From: Chromatiales bacterium
Lineage (GTDB): Bacteria > Pseudomonadota > Gammaproteobacteria > Thiohalospirales > Thiohalospiraceae
Length of the DNA: 57,580 nucleotides
Assembly: GCA_026982395.1 (NCBI GenBank)
Contig: JALSHD010000128.1
Coordinates: 1-57,580, forward strand
Direction: 5' to 3'
Shown: positions 16,655 through 25,743 of the stretch, piece after piece
How positions within the stretch are numbered: the first letter of the stretch is position 1
Layout: every line of letters starts with the position of its first letter
Translations under genes and position numbers: made by a program
The notes under the pieces: model-generated
Told to the model about the DNA's origin: nothing
The model's input: the letters and a program-made list of their open reading frames with translations, nothing else
Databases searched by the model: none

Positions 16655-17428
16655 TTAATCTGCGCAGTCTCTCCAGTACCGCAGTGCTGAAAACACCTCT
16701 TCGGTACTGTTTAGGGCATGACCGGCAAAGCGTTCGGTTGAATTGACGACCTCCTTCGTATTGCAGCGCAAAAATGGATTGGTTCGTTTTTCCTCCGCCA
16801 ATGTTGAAGGTACGGTAGCGGCTCCCGTGCTTCGGAGCTGACGGGTTTTTTTCAGCCGTTGAACGACTGCGCTGTTTCCCGGTTCTACCATTCTGGCGAA
16901 AAGCAGGTTCTCTTCTGTGTATTCGTGGGCACAGTAGATAAGCGTTTCGTCCGGCAGGGCGGCGATTTTTTCCAGGGAGTGAAACAACTGTTTTGCCGTT
17001 CCATTAAAAATCTTTCCACAACCCGCGGTAAACAGAGTATCACCGCAAAACAGCAGGCCGTGACCGTAAAAGCCGATATGTCCTGCCGTATGTCCCGGAA
17101 TATCCAGTACCCGGAAGTCGGCTGCAATGGCGTCCAGGTGAAGATGTATTCCTTCTGCCACGGGATGGCTCAATGTCGGAACGAATTCGTTGGCGGGGCC
17201 ATAGACGGGAATATCATATTCTGCAACGAGTCCGGCTATTCCGTCTACGTGGTCATAGTGGCAGTGGGTGATCAGGATGGCGGCAGGTTCCAGGTTGTTG
17301 GTAGCCACAGCCTCCTGTACCGGCCGGGCATCTCCCGGGTCGACGATAACCACATGCCTGCCGCCTTTATTCCGGAGCAGCCAGATGTAGTTATCCTTTA
17401 GTGCGGGTAGTGCGGTTATTTTCGGCAT
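16655..17428 (-). CDS. gloB: Hydroxyacylglutathione hydrolase (glyoxalase II)
   Basis: A metallo-beta-lactamase-fold enzyme of 257 residues that hydrolyses S-lactoylglutathione to lactate and glutathione in methylglyoxal detoxification. The binuclear metal motif THCHYDHVDG is present, with VDPGD before it, IPGHTAGHIGFY and a C-terminal NPFLRCN. It is divergent from the methyltransferase gene, with about 54 bp between them. The order gloB, methyltransferase, rnhA, dnaQ matches that of E. coli (gloB, yafS, rnhA, dnaQ). Confidence 0.95.
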   Translation of the reverse strand: MPKITALPALKDNYIWLLRNKGGRHVVIVDPGDARPVQEAVATNNLEPAAILITHCHYDHVDGIAGLVAEYDIPVYGPANEFVPTLSHPVAEGIHLHLDAIAADFRVLDIPGHTAGHIGFYGHGLLFCGDTLFTAGCGKIFNGTAKQLFHSLEKIAALPDETLIYCAHEYTEENLLFARMVEPGNSAVVQRLKKTRQLRSTGAATVPSTLAEEKRTNPFLRCNTKEVVNSTERFAGHALNSTEEVFSALRYWRDCAD

Positions 17429-17482
17429 GAGCAGTTATAGTATACCTTTTTCGTAACGGTTTTCCCGGTATTACCAAAAACA

Positions 17483-18286
17483 ATGAATAATCAACAAGGT
17501 TATGAGGCTGCGGTGCGGATATGGCGTCGTCTGCGTGCTTGGTTCCAGCTTCCTGCCGGGCGATTGCTGCTGGAGCAGGAGCGTGCGCAGATGGAGTCCA
17601 TACTCCCGGATCTCTTCGGGTATTACCTTCTGCAAGTGGGCCATCCCGGCCGGGTTGATATGTTGTCGGCGAGCCGTATTCGTCACAGTATAATAATGTC
17701 ACTGGAGCCGCGGGCCAGGACAGGGGGGGCGAATCATGTGGATCTCTTTGGTCAGGCAGATGCATTGCCATTTGCTACGGAGAATCTGGATGTGATTGTT
17801 TTACCACATGTTCTTGAGTTTTCACCGAACCCGCATCAGGTGTTGCGGGAGGTTGACCGCACCTTGGTGCCCGAGGGGCATGTGGTTGTTACCGGATTCA
17901 ACCCCTGGAGCTTGTGGACATTGTGGCGCTGGATAGGGTGGCGGCGCAGAAATCCGCCCTGGTCGGGGCATTTTTACAGTTCTGCCAAGGTACAGGACTG
18001 GTTAGGCCTGCTGGGTTTCGATATTCTGATGACGCGCTCTTTTGTTTACTATCCACCTGTTCAGCATGGTGCGCTGATACGGCGCTTGCGGTTGTTTGAG
18101 CATCTGGGCAGGCGTTTCCAGCCTTTTTGGGGAGCGGTATATGTTCTGGTGGCCAAGAAGCGGGTGGCGACTTTGACCCCCATTACCCCCCGCTGGCGTC
18201 TTCGTGGCAAACTGCTGCCAGGAGGAGTTCCTGAACCAACGGTGCGCAGTAATTGCTCCGTACAAACAATGAAACAGTATGACTGA
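17483..18286 (+). CDS. Class I SAM-dependent methyltransferase (YafS-like)
   Basis: A 267-residue protein with a methyltransferase type 11 core: [22 protein letters not shown] and [25 protein letters not shown] are typical of the post-I, II and III motifs. The N-terminal glycine-rich loop is poorly conserved. It lies between gloB and rnhA, as yafS does in E. coli, and overlaps rnhA by 8 bp. The substrate is unknown. Confidence 0.85.
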   Translation: MNNQQGYEAAVRIWRRLRAWFQLPAGRLLLEQERAQMESILPDLFGYYLLQVGHPGRVDMLSASRIRHSIIMSLEPRARTGGANHVDLFGQADALPFATENLDVIVLPHVLEFSPNPHQVLREVDRTLVPEGHVVVTGFNPWSLWTLWRWIGWRRRNPPWSGHFYSSAKVQDWLGLLGFDILMTRSFVYYPPVQHGALIRRLRLFEHLGRRFQPFWGAVYVLVAKKRVATLTPITPRWRLRGKLLPGGVPEPTVRSNCSVQTMKQYD

Positions 18287-18722
18287 AACAGTGAATATTT
18301 TTACCGATGGCGCCTGCAAGGGCAATCCCGGGCCCGGTGGATGGGGTGCCGTGTTGCGTTACCGCGGAAAAGAGAGGGAGCTGTGGGGAGGGGAGCCTGA
18401 AACCACCAACAACCGCATGGAGTTGATGGCGGCAATTGTGGCCCTTGAGACGCTGAAGCGCTCCTGTAATGTCTCCCTTACTACTGACTCCCGCTATGTC
18501 CAGAAAGGGGTGACTGAGTGGATGGAAAACTGGAAGCGGCGCGGCTGGAAAACGGCAAACAGGCAGCCCGTTAAAAATATTGATTTGTGGCAACGTCTGG
18601 ACAAGGCAGTTGCCCGTCACAAGGTGGATTGGCACTGGGTCAGGGGGCATACCGGGCATCCTGAAAATGAGCGGGCCGATGCACTGGCCAATCGGGCCAT
18701 TGAAGAGATGAGGAACGGCTAA
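18279..18722 (+). CDS. rnhA: Ribonuclease HI
   Basis: A 147-residue enzyme that cuts the RNA strand of RNA-DNA hybrids. The catalytic D-E-D-D set is visible in [37 protein letters not shown] and NERADALAN, with the catalytic histidine loop in [10 protein letters not shown]. It overlaps the methyltransferase by 8 bp and shares one base with dnaQ (TAATG), so the two replication genes are tightly coupled. Confidence 0.97.
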   Translation: MTETVNIFTDGACKGNPGPGGWGAVLRYRGKERELWGGEPETTNNRMELMAAIVALETLKRSCNVSLTTDSRYVQKGVTEWMENWKRRGWKTANRQPVKNIDLWQRLDKAVARHKVDWHWVRGHTGHPENERADALANRAIEEMRNG

Positions 18723-19444
18723 TGCGGCAAATTGTACTGGACACCGAAACCACCGGACTGGAACCAAAGGATGGGCATCGAATCATCGAGATTGGTTGCG
18801 TGGAGCTGGAGCGGCGCCGCCTGACCCGAAATAACTACCATCAGTATCTGCAGCCGGATCGGGAGATTGATGCCGGTGCGGTGGAGGTGCACGGGATCAC
18901 CAACGAGTTTCTCGCTGACAAGCCTCGTTTTGCTGATATTGCAGAGGATTTCCTCAGTTATATAAAAGGTGCGGAGCTGATTATCCATAATGCGCCTTTT
19001 GACGTCGGTTTCATCAACCATGAACTGCGTCTGTTGGGTTCCGGGTATGGCCAGCTGGAGGAGTACTGCAGTGTGCTGGATACGCTGGTGGTGGCGCGCA
19101 AGCTGCATCCAGGCCAGCGGAACAGTCTGGATGCCCTGTGCAAACGCTATCAGGTAGACAACTCCCAGCGAGATCTGCATGGTGCCCTGCTCGATGCCGA
19201 GATCCTGGCCGATGTCTATCTGCTGATGACCGGAGGGCAGACCAAACTGGCCCTCAGTAGTGAAGAGCAACAGGCCGGGAGCGGCAAAAAGAGTGACGAG
19301 GGTTTGCGGCGTCTTGCAGAAAACCGCCCGGCGCTCAAGGTGCTTCGCGCCAGCGAAGAAGAGCGGCACCGGCATGATGAGCGGTTGCTCGCTATTGATA
19401 AATCCTGTGGTGGAGAGTGTGTATGGCGCCGAGTGGATGCCTGA
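18722..19444 (+). CDS. dnaQ: DNA polymerase III epsilon subunit (3'-5' proofreading exonuclease)
   Basis: A 240-residue DEDDh exonuclease that proofreads in the replicative holoenzyme. Exo I is VLDTETTGLEP, Exo II is IHNAPFDVGFINHE, and Exo III is HGALLDAEILADVYL with the expected histidine. The C-terminal tail after about residue 180 is the alpha-subunit contact region. The gene starts one base inside rnhA and is followed by a strong hairpin. Confidence 0.96.
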   Translation: MRQIVLDTETTGLEPKDGHRIIEIGCVELERRRLTRNNYHQYLQPDREIDAGAVEVHGITNEFLADKPRFADIAEDFLSYIKGAELIIHNAPFDVGFINHELRLLGSGYGQLEEYCSVLDTLVVARKLHPGQRNSLDALCKRYQVDNSQRDLHGALLDAEILADVYLLMTGGQTKLALSSEEQQAGSGKKSDEGLRRLAENRPALKVLRASEEERHRHDERLLAIDKSCGGECVWRRVDA

Positions 19445-19459
19445 ACAGGTGCACTGAAT

Positions 19460-19495
19460 AACGCAGGCTGAATGGATCTGCATTCAGCCTGCGTT
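19460..19495. terminator. Hairpin terminator between convergent dnaQ and the OB-fold gene
   Basis: A perfect 15-bp stem (19460-19474 with 19481-19495, core GCAGGCTGAATG) closes a 6-base loop. It sits 15 bp after the dnaQ stop and 11 bp before the end of the convergent gene. There is no clear T-run on either side, so it is likely a bidirectional structured terminator or a 3'-end stabiliser. Confidence 0.7.
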
Positions 19496-19506
19496 GTCGC
19501 GGCATG

Positions 19507-19881
19507 CTATTTTTTGGTCTTGGTAATGGTTGCTTTCTCCACAATCAGCGGATAGAGATAGCCAGAGCCAAAATCGAGATCCACGGTGACAGTACCGACT
19601 ACTGTAACCTCATCACCAACCTCTGCTGTCTGGTCGCTGGTGATAGTGAGGTCATTACTTCCCTCCTTGCCACTGCCATCCTGCAGGTGAATGAAATTCC
19701 GGTTCATAATGCCGTTGTTGACCTTTACTACTTTCCCTTGTAACTGCACCTGCTGGCCTTTGAGCTTGTCTTTCTCCTGATACAGCTCCGCTATGCTCTT
19801 TTGCACCGGGTCGGCAGCTGATGCCGCCAGAGGGGCGAGGCAGAGCAGACCGCCCAGCAAACTGATAACTATTCGATTCAT
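19507..19881 (-). CDS. Periplasmic OB-fold nucleic-acid-binding-like protein
   Basis: A 124-residue exported protein: MNRIVISLLGGLLCLAPLAASAA is a classic Sec signal peptide with an ASAA cleavage region. The mature part has an OB-fold pattern of strands (QQVQLQGKVVKVNNGI, NFIHLQDGSG, NDLTITSDQTAEVGDEVTVVGTVTV). Proteins of this type are often annotated as DNA-binding or OB-fold tRNA-like, but a periplasmic location makes nucleic acid binding doubtful. A GGAG ribosome-binding site precedes the ATG. Function is unknown. Confidence 0.7.
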   Translation of the reverse strand: MNRIVISLLGGLLCLAPLAASAADPVQKSIAELYQEKDKLKGQQVQLQGKVVKVNNGIMNRNFIHLQDGSGKEGSNDLTITSDQTAEVGDEVTVVGTVTVDLDFGSGYLYPLIVEKATITKTKK

Positions 19882-20090
19882 AAATAACTCCGGGGGTTGA
19901 TGTGGTTACGAATTCTGATTTTAACAGGAGTGGCTGCCGTTGGCACTTGTTCCGGAAGAAGCAGGTGTAGCGAAAATTGTCATTATGGCTGATTTTGCAC
20001 AGACTGTTTCCGGCTTCTGGTTCATTACTTTTTAACTGATAGGCGCTTGCGAATATTATTGTGGTCTGGTATTGATTGTAAGACAGTGGG
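19882..20090. other. Intergenic region upstream of foldback copy 2b
   Basis: This 209-bp stretch carries the upstream region of the minus-strand OB-fold gene. No reading frame, tRNA or clear promoter pair was recognised. It is AT-rich towards the right end, where the foldback repeat begins. Confidence 0.4.
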
Positions 20091-20230
20091 TAGTACCCTT
20101 AAAAAAACAGCGATTTTCGCGAGAGCAAGGAAACCCCGTAAAGAATCGCAGTGTTATGAGGTAATACATGAGGATTCGGGTACGGGACTAATGCCGCTAT
20201 CGCGGAAAAAGGACATTTTTTAGGTGCCCG
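20091..20230 (+). repeat. Foldback repeat family 2, short copy
   Basis: A roughly 140-bp relative of the block at 6664-6905, in opposite orientation. Shared segments include CGCGAGAGCAAGGAA, AATACATGAGGATTCGGG and TGCCGCTATCGCGGAAAAAG. The ends pair imperfectly: GTACCCTTAAAAAAAC on the left and GGGCACCTAAAAAAATG (reverse strand) on the right. It lacks about 110 bp of the middle of the long copy. It lies 21 bp upstream of the PilZ gene and may contribute to or interrupt its promoter. Confidence 0.65.
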
Positions 20231-20251
20231 AATGATAAACGAGCGAGGCTG

Positions 20252-20563
20252 ATGTTGATGACAATGCGACTGGATTATAAGGAAAAGCGCAATTTTACCC
20301 GTATGGAAGTGGAGTGTGTAGTGGATTACAAGCTGCCAGATGCGACCGAAATGCAGCAGGCCGCAGGACATAACCTGAGTGCAGGTGGTGTGCGTTTCGA
20401 AACGGAGGAGGAGATAGTCATGGGGACTGTGCTGGAGATCGTGATTTCTCCGCAGCAGAAATTGACACCACCACTGGAGGCTACTGCTGAAGTGGTTCGG
20501 GTAGAGTCTTCCGCTGATGGCAGGTGTATAGTCAGCTGCCAGTTTCACCAGTTAAAAAGCTGA
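20252..20563 (+). CDS. PilZ-domain cyclic-di-GMP receptor protein
   Basis: A 103-residue single-domain protein. The two PilZ c-di-GMP contacts are visible: the arginine-rich switch (KEKRNFTRMEVEC) and the NLSAGGVRF form of D/NxSxxG about 30 residues on. It probably binds c-di-GMP and regulates a partner by contact. It overlaps pncC by one base (TGATG), heading a run with pncC and thpR. In-frame ATGs at 20258 and 20264 are alternative starts. Confidence 0.85.
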   Translation: MLMTMRLDYKEKRNFTRMEVECVVDYKLPDATEMQQAAGHNLSAGGVRFETEEEIVMGTVLEIVISPQQKLTPPLEATAEVVRVESSADGRCIVSCQFHQLKS

Positions 20564-21045
20564 TGGACAAGGTTCAGCACCTGGCTTGCCGGCTGGGTGA
20601 GCAGTTGTTACAGAAACAGATGATGATGGCTGCGGCCGAGTCCTGCACGGGTGGCTGGATTGCCAAGATTATTACCGATATTCCGGGAAGTTCCCGCTGG
20701 TTTGAGCGCGGCTTTGTCACCTACACTAACATCGCCAAGCAGGAGATGCTGGGCGTCAGCGCCGAGATGCTGGAAGCGTATGGTGCGGTAAGCGAACCGA
20801 CGGTGCAGGCAATGGCTCAAGGTGCGTTGGCGCATAGTCATGCGCAGCTCTCCGTAGCAGTCAGCGGTATTGCGGGGCCGGGTGGAGCGACACCCGGCAA
20901 GCCGGTTGGCACGGTCTGGTTTGCCTGGGCTCTAGCTGGTGGGGCAGTAGAGACCTACATGGAGTGCTTCAGCGGGGATCGTGAAGCGGTACGCCAGAAA
21001 GCCGTATGGGTCGCCCTGGAAGGGCTGCGGGATGTCGCAGGATAA
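20563..21045 (+). CDS. pncC: Nicotinamide-nucleotide amidase (CinA C-terminal domain)
   Basis: A 160-residue stand-alone CinA-C domain that deamidates NMN to nicotinate mononucleotide, recycling the product of NAD-dependent DNA ligase. Hallmarks are AAAESCTGGWIAKIITD, GFVTYTNIAKQEMLGV and SGIAGPGG. It starts at the ATG sharing one base with the PilZ stop. The pncC-recA neighbourhood is common in gammaproteobacteria, usually followed by recX, which is absent here. Confidence 0.93.
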   Translation: MDKVQHLACRLGEQLLQKQMMMAAAESCTGGWIAKIITDIPGSSRWFERGFVTYTNIAKQEMLGVSAEMLEAYGAVSEPTVQAMAQGALAHSHAQLSVAVSGIAGPGGATPGKPVGTVWFAWALAGGAVETYMECFSGDREAVRQKAVWVALEGLRDVAG

Positions 21046-21568
21046 GCGGCAGCGTCTGTTTTTCGCACTGTGGCCTGACGAGACGTTGCGGCGGCAGCTG
21101 AAACAGCTGCTGGTAAAGAAGCCGTTTCAGGCTATTGGTGCCCGGCCGGTTCCGCCGGAAAATTTTCATATTACCTTGCGCTATCTGGGTTCCCTTCCCG
21201 AGTCGCAGCGGCAGTGTGCTGAACGTGTTGCCGACAACATTCATGCCGATAGTTTTCAGCTTGTACTGGATCAGGTTGGTTACTGGCGCGATTCCGGAGT
21301 TGTCTGGCTGGGTGCAAGCAATGCTCCTCTAACACTGTTCAATCTCGTCAAAGCGCTTGAAACCGGACTGGAGTCGTGTGCTCTGGAGCCGGAGTCCCGC
21401 TTTTATCAGCCGCATCTTACCTTTCTGCGCAAGGCCTGTCCGGATGCTTTGCCATCAACAATTACCCCTATTGTCTGGCAGGCGGATCGCTTTGTTCTGG
21501 TGCATTCTGTTACTCTGCCAGAGGGCGTACAGTACAAAGTAGTACGCAGCTGGAGTTTGTCCGGATAA
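21032..21568 (+). CDS. thpR: RNA 2',3'-cyclic phosphodiesterase (2H family)
   Basis: A 178-residue protein with two HxT/S motifs of the 2H phosphoesterase fold: NFHITLRYLG at 45-54 and QPHLTFLRKA about 85 residues later. ThpR opens 2',3'-cyclic phosphates on RNA and was first known as a 2'-5' RNA ligase. The start is taken at the ATG 14 bp inside pncC. It is the last gene before the recA-upstream foldback element. Confidence 0.92.
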   Translation: MSQDKRQRLFFALWPDETLRRQLKQLLVKKPFQAIGARPVPPENFHITLRYLGSLPESQRQCAERVADNIHADSFQLVLDQVGYWRDSGVVWLGASNAPLTLFNLVKALETGLESCALEPESRFYQPHLTFLRKACPDALPSTITPIVWQADRFVLVHSVTLPEGVQYKVVRSWSLSG

Positions 21569-21612
21569 TATGGTTGGTCGATTGGTGGAACTGTGAAATA
21601 ATTGACAGATCA

Positions 21613-21761
21613 TAACTACCCGGCTTGCTCTTGAAACGCGCCATCTCAGCGTTGGAAAATGGTTGTTTACCCTTGTAAACGTCCGTTTTCCGCCTTGATC
21701 TGGTCCGTTCTGGAAGCAATTCGGGCAGTTACACGACTTTACCACTCGCTGAGTAGGGTTA
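21613..21761 (+). repeat. Foldback repeat family 1, copy 1 (upstream of recA)
   Basis: A 149-bp palindromic element. The left end TAACTACCCGGCTTGCT pairs with AGCAATTCGGGCAGTTA; inside, GAAAATGG and CCGTTTTC pair around TTTACCCTTGTAAA. A right tail reaches GGGTTA at 21756-21761. Copies are at 33454-33605 (inverted) and 57100-57249. It begins 44 bp after thpR and ends 17 bp before the recA ATG. A TATAAT at 21760-21765 straddles its right edge, preceded 16 bp upstream by TTTACC, but transcription from it would leave almost no leader. Confidence 0.8.
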
Positions 21762-21778
21762 TAATCGAGGTTACAGCA

Positions 21779-22813
<1,035 letters not shown>

Positions 22814-22815
22814 TA

Positions 22816-23433
22816 TTGGGTAAACGAAGAAAAGAAAGCGAGCCGCTGATCCCTCCCGGTGGGGAGAAGCGGCTGTTGCTGCATACCTGTTGTGCCCCCT
22901 GCTCCGGGGCAATGATCGAGGCTATGCGTCGTGCCGGTCTCGAGCTTACCATCTTTTTTTACAATCCCAACATTCATCCCAGACGTGAATACGAGATCCG
23001 CAAGGAAGAGAATATTCGTTACGCCGGGGAGCACGGTATTCCGTTCTTTGACGGGGATTATGACGTAAAGGAGTGGTTTTCGCGAGCCAAGGGGCTAGAG
23101 CACGAGCCGGAGCGTGGAGAGCGCTGCAGTCGCTGTTTCGATCTCCGTTTTGAACGCAGTGCGTTGTTTGCCCACGAAAACGGTTTCCGTTTTTTCACCA
23201 GCAGCCTGGGATTTTCGCGCTGGAAGGATCTGCAGCAGGTAAACGCGAGTGGTGAGCGGGCGGCTGCCCGTTATCCCGGTCTCGCCTATTGGACCTACAA
23301 CTGGCGGAAGGGCGGCAGGCAGCAGCGTGGAATCGAGATCTCCAGAGAAAAGAACTTCTATCGCCAGGAATATTGCGGCTGCATCTATTCGCTGCGTGAT
23401 ATGCGGCAACGGATGCCGGGAAGCCCGGATTAG
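22816..23433 (+). CDS. queH: Epoxyqueuosine reductase QueH
   Basis: A 205-residue DUF208 enzyme that reduces epoxyqueuosine to queuosine in tRNA anticodons, replacing the cobalamin-dependent QueG. Metal and iron-sulfur ligands are visible: [10 protein letters not shown] near the N-terminus, RCSRCFDLR in the middle and EYCGCIYS at the end. The start is TTG, 2 bp after the recA stop, with no ATG in a suitable place; translation is probably coupled to recA. Confidence 0.9.
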   Translation: MGKRRKESEPLIPPGGEKRLLLHTCCAPCSGAMIEAMRRAGLELTIFFYNPNIHPRREYEIRKEENIRYAGEHGIPFFDGDYDVKEWFSRAKGLEHEPERGERCSRCFDLRFERSALFAHENGFRFFTSSLGFSRWKDLQQVNASGERAAARYPGLAYWTYNWRKGGRQQRGIEISREKNFYRQEYCGCIYSLRDMRQRMPGSPD

Positions 23434-23513
23434 CCGATGGGGTATTCACAGGTGTCCTGTTGTTTAGTGAGATAGTGGTGAGAAACGGATTGACCGGACG
23501 ATAGTAATGTTGG

Positions 23514-24158
23514 CTATATCTTTCGGCAGGTGCATTGCTGTTTCAGACAACACTCTTGGCAGAGTGGTTGTTTGCGGCAGTAGTGCTTCGCGTGATGCAC
23601 AATCAAGGCATGGTATTCATTGAATAATTGAGTACAGTTCGGCTGTTCCTCAAGCATCTTTTCGAATTTGGTTTGCAGGGATTCATACGTGTCTTTTTGC
23701 TGAATTATTCCCAATCGTGAAAACAGGCGCCGGGTATAGGCATCGATAACAAATACCGGTCGCTCGAAAGCGTAGAGCAGAATATCATCGGCGGTTTCGG
23801 GGCCAATGCCGTTGACTGACAGCAGTGCGCTGCGTAGTTCGGGAGTCGGTTTTTTTGACAGGCTGCTCCAGCCTCCCTGATCGAGATACCAGCGGCAGTA
23901 GTTTTGCAGGCGCCGGGCCTTGATGTTGAAGTAGCCGGAGGGTTTGAGCCACCGGGCCAGCTGTTCGGGTGGTGTTGCGGTGATCTGTTCGGCAGAAAGG
24001 CAGTTGTTTTCCTGCAGGTTGGCGATTGCCTTTTCGACATTGCTCCAGGCGGTGTTCTGGGTGAGGATGGTGCCGATCATGACCTCAAAAGGGGTGTCGG
24101 CGGGCCACCACTGCTGGGGGCCGTAGTTACGATACAGGGTATCGTAGATATGTTTCAT
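23514..24158 (-). CDS. Endonuclease III-like HhH-GPD DNA glycosylase (MagIII/COG2231-like)
   Basis: A 214-residue base-excision glycosylase. The helix-hairpin-helix and following Asp are VNGIGPETADDILL and FVIDAYTRRL (D139). At the place of the catalytic lysine of endonuclease III there is Glu (E121), so a monofunctional glycosylase without lyase activity is predicted. Four C-terminal cysteines (194, 200, 203 or 204, 209) give C-x5-C-x2-C-x5-C, one residue shorter than the usual iron-sulfur loop. It overlaps rluB by 4 bp and is the last gene of the scpA/scpB/rluB run. Confidence 0.82.
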   Translation of the reverse strand: MKHIYDTLYRNYGPQQWWPADTPFEVMIGTILTQNTAWSNVEKAIANLQENNCLSAEQITATPPEQLARWLKPSGYFNIKARRLQNYCRWYLDQGGWSSLSKKPTPELRSALLSVNGIGPETADDILLYAFERPVFVIDAYTRRLFSRLGIIQQKDTYESLQTKFEKMLEEQPNCTQLFNEYHALIVHHAKHYCRKQPLCQECCLKQQCTCRKI

Positions 24159-24961
24159 TTGCGGCGGGCAGTGCGCGGTGTCCTTGTTGCCCGGCGTTTG
24201 CCCGGGCGTGGTTTGCTGGCGTGCTGTTGTAGTCCGACCAGGTTCAACAGCTCGGCGGTCTGGTTGTCGTCCAGCTCGTCCCAGCGCCCTTGTGGCAGAC
24301 CGCGGCGCAGGGTGACTGGCCCGTAACGGACTCGTGTCAGGCGGCTGACGGTCAATCCCTGGGACTCCCACAGGCGGCGTACTTCGCGGTTTCGGCCTTC
24401 GCGGATAATGACGTGATACCAGCGGTTGGCGCCGGTGCCGCCAGCGTCTCTCAGATGCTCAAACCTGGCAGGCCCATCCTCCAGTTCCACCCCCTCGCGC
24501 AGCCGTTTCAGAACCTCATCGTCAACTTCGCCCAGGATGCGGACCGCATACTCCCGTTCGATTTTACTGGAGGGGTGCATCAAGCGGTTGGCCAGTTCGC
24601 CGTTGTTGGTCAACAGCAGCAGGCCGGTGGTGTTGAGATCCAGTCGCCCGATGGTGATCCATCGGCCATTGCGCAGGCGGGGCAGGTGTTCAAACAGGCT
24701 GGGGCGACCCTCCGGATCATTGCGGGAGCAGATCTCTCCGGCGGGTTTATGGTAGGCCAGTATTCTGGTGCGATCCTGGGTGGTTTGTTCCGAAGTCAGA
24801 GCCCGACCGTCAACACGCAGGATATCCTCTTCTGTAACCCGCTCTCCCAAATGCGCTTTTTTTCCATTGACGGTAACACGCCCGGCCTGGATCCACTGTT
24901 CCATCATGCGGCGCGAACCCAGACCGGCCCGGGCCAGGACTTTTTGCAGTTTTTCACTCAT
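24155..24961 (-). CDS. rluB: 23S rRNA pseudouridine synthase (RluB family)
   Basis: A 268-residue RsuA-type pseudouridine synthase with an N-terminal S4 domain (QKVLARAGLGSRR). The catalytic Asp is in TIGRLDLNTTGLLLLTN. RluB modifies U2605 of 23S rRNA. The C-terminus is a basic tail rich in Arg and Lys. The start is the ATG at 24961; an upstream ATG at 25021 would add 20 residues overlapping scpB. It overlaps the glycosylase gene downstream. Confidence 0.92.
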   Translation of the reverse strand: MSEKLQKVLARAGLGSRRMMEQWIQAGRVTVNGKKAHLGERVTEEDILRVDGRALTSEQTTQDRTRILAYHKPAGEICSRNDPEGRPSLFEHLPRLRNGRWITIGRLDLNTTGLLLLTNNGELANRLMHPSSKIEREYAVRILGEVDDEVLKRLREGVELEDGPARFEHLRDAGGTGANRWYHVIIREGRNREVRRLWESQGLTVSRLTRVRYGPVTLRRGLPQGRWDELDDNQTAELLNLVGLQQHASKPRPGKRRATRTPRTARRK

Positions 24962-24978
24962 TCGGGGGGGCTTTCTGG

Positions 24979-25665
24979 CTATCCGGGGTTGTCTGCTCTG
25001 CCGGGGGGCGGGCATCCCCATTTGGGGATGCTTGCTCCTTTTTTGTCGGCAGCGGGAGGGGGCTGCTCCAGCTCGGCGCTGATCTCGTCGAGATCACGCA
25101 GTTCGGCCAGGGTGGGAAGATCGTTCAGGCTTTTCAGGTTGAAGTGGTCGAGAAAGCGGCGTGTGGTGGCGTAGAGTCCGGGTTTGCCGGGTACGTCGCG
25201 GTGTCCTACTATGCGGATCCATTCGCGCTCCTGCAGGGTTTTGATGATGTTGCTGCTGACGGCCACGCCGCGGATATCCTCGATTTCGCCGCGGGTTATG
25301 GGTTGGCGGTAGGCGATGATGGCGAGTGTTTCCAGCAATGCCCGTGAGTAGCGCTGCGGACGCTCTTCCCACAACCGTCCTATCCAGGGGGCAAACTCCT
25401 GTCTGACCTGGAGACGAAACCCGCTGCCGGTCTCCCGCAGCTCGATGCCGCGCCCGCTGTACTCCCGATCCAGTTGCGCCAGCGCTTCGCGGATCTGTTC
25501 GCGCCCCGGGGGGGCGGACTCTTCGGCAAACAGTGCCAGCAGGCGGTCGATGGTCAGGTTTTGGCCCGCCGCCAGCAAAGCGGCTTCGATGATATGTTTG
25601 ATCTGCTGCTGAGGCAGGGAGTTCTCCATGTTACGGGCGGCTGATTCACTCATCCTGGATTCCAT
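24979..25665 (-). CDS. scpB: Segregation and condensation protein B
   Basis: A 228-residue winged-helix protein that dimerises and binds ScpA to complete the SMC-ScpAB complex. Typical segments are IIEAALLAAGQNLTIDRLLAL, RYSRALLETLAIIAYRQPITR and REWIRIVGHRDVPGKPGLY. An ATG 12 bp in (MSESAARN) is an alternative start. It lies 78 bp after scpA. The partner smc lies far away in this window. Confidence 0.94.
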   Translation of the reverse strand: MESRMSESAARNMENSLPQQQIKHIIEAALLAAGQNLTIDRLLALFAEESAPPGREQIREALAQLDREYSGRGIELRETGSGFRLQVRQEFAPWIGRLWEERPQRYSRALLETLAIIAYRQPITRGEIEDIRGVAVSSNIIKTLQEREWIRIVGHRDVPGKPGLYATTRRFLDHFNLKSLNDLPTLAELRDLDEISAELEQPPPAADKKGASIPKWGCPPPGRADNPG

Positions 25666-25743
25666 TCGGTTTCTTCAAACAGGAAAAATTCTATATCGGG
25701 TTGCCGGATCGATAAATAGGTGGTCATGGCCTGGCCGTGGAGT

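Noticed and set aside
21591-21608. CTGT-N10-ACAG as a LexA box of recA
   Set aside because: The gammaproteobacterial LexA box needs an 8-base spacer; 10 does not fit, so it is reported only as a near match.
21659-21778. A 40-residue N-terminal extension of RecA
   Set aside because: It would be encoded by the foldback element and is not part of RecA; the ATG at 21779 gives the conserved N-terminus.
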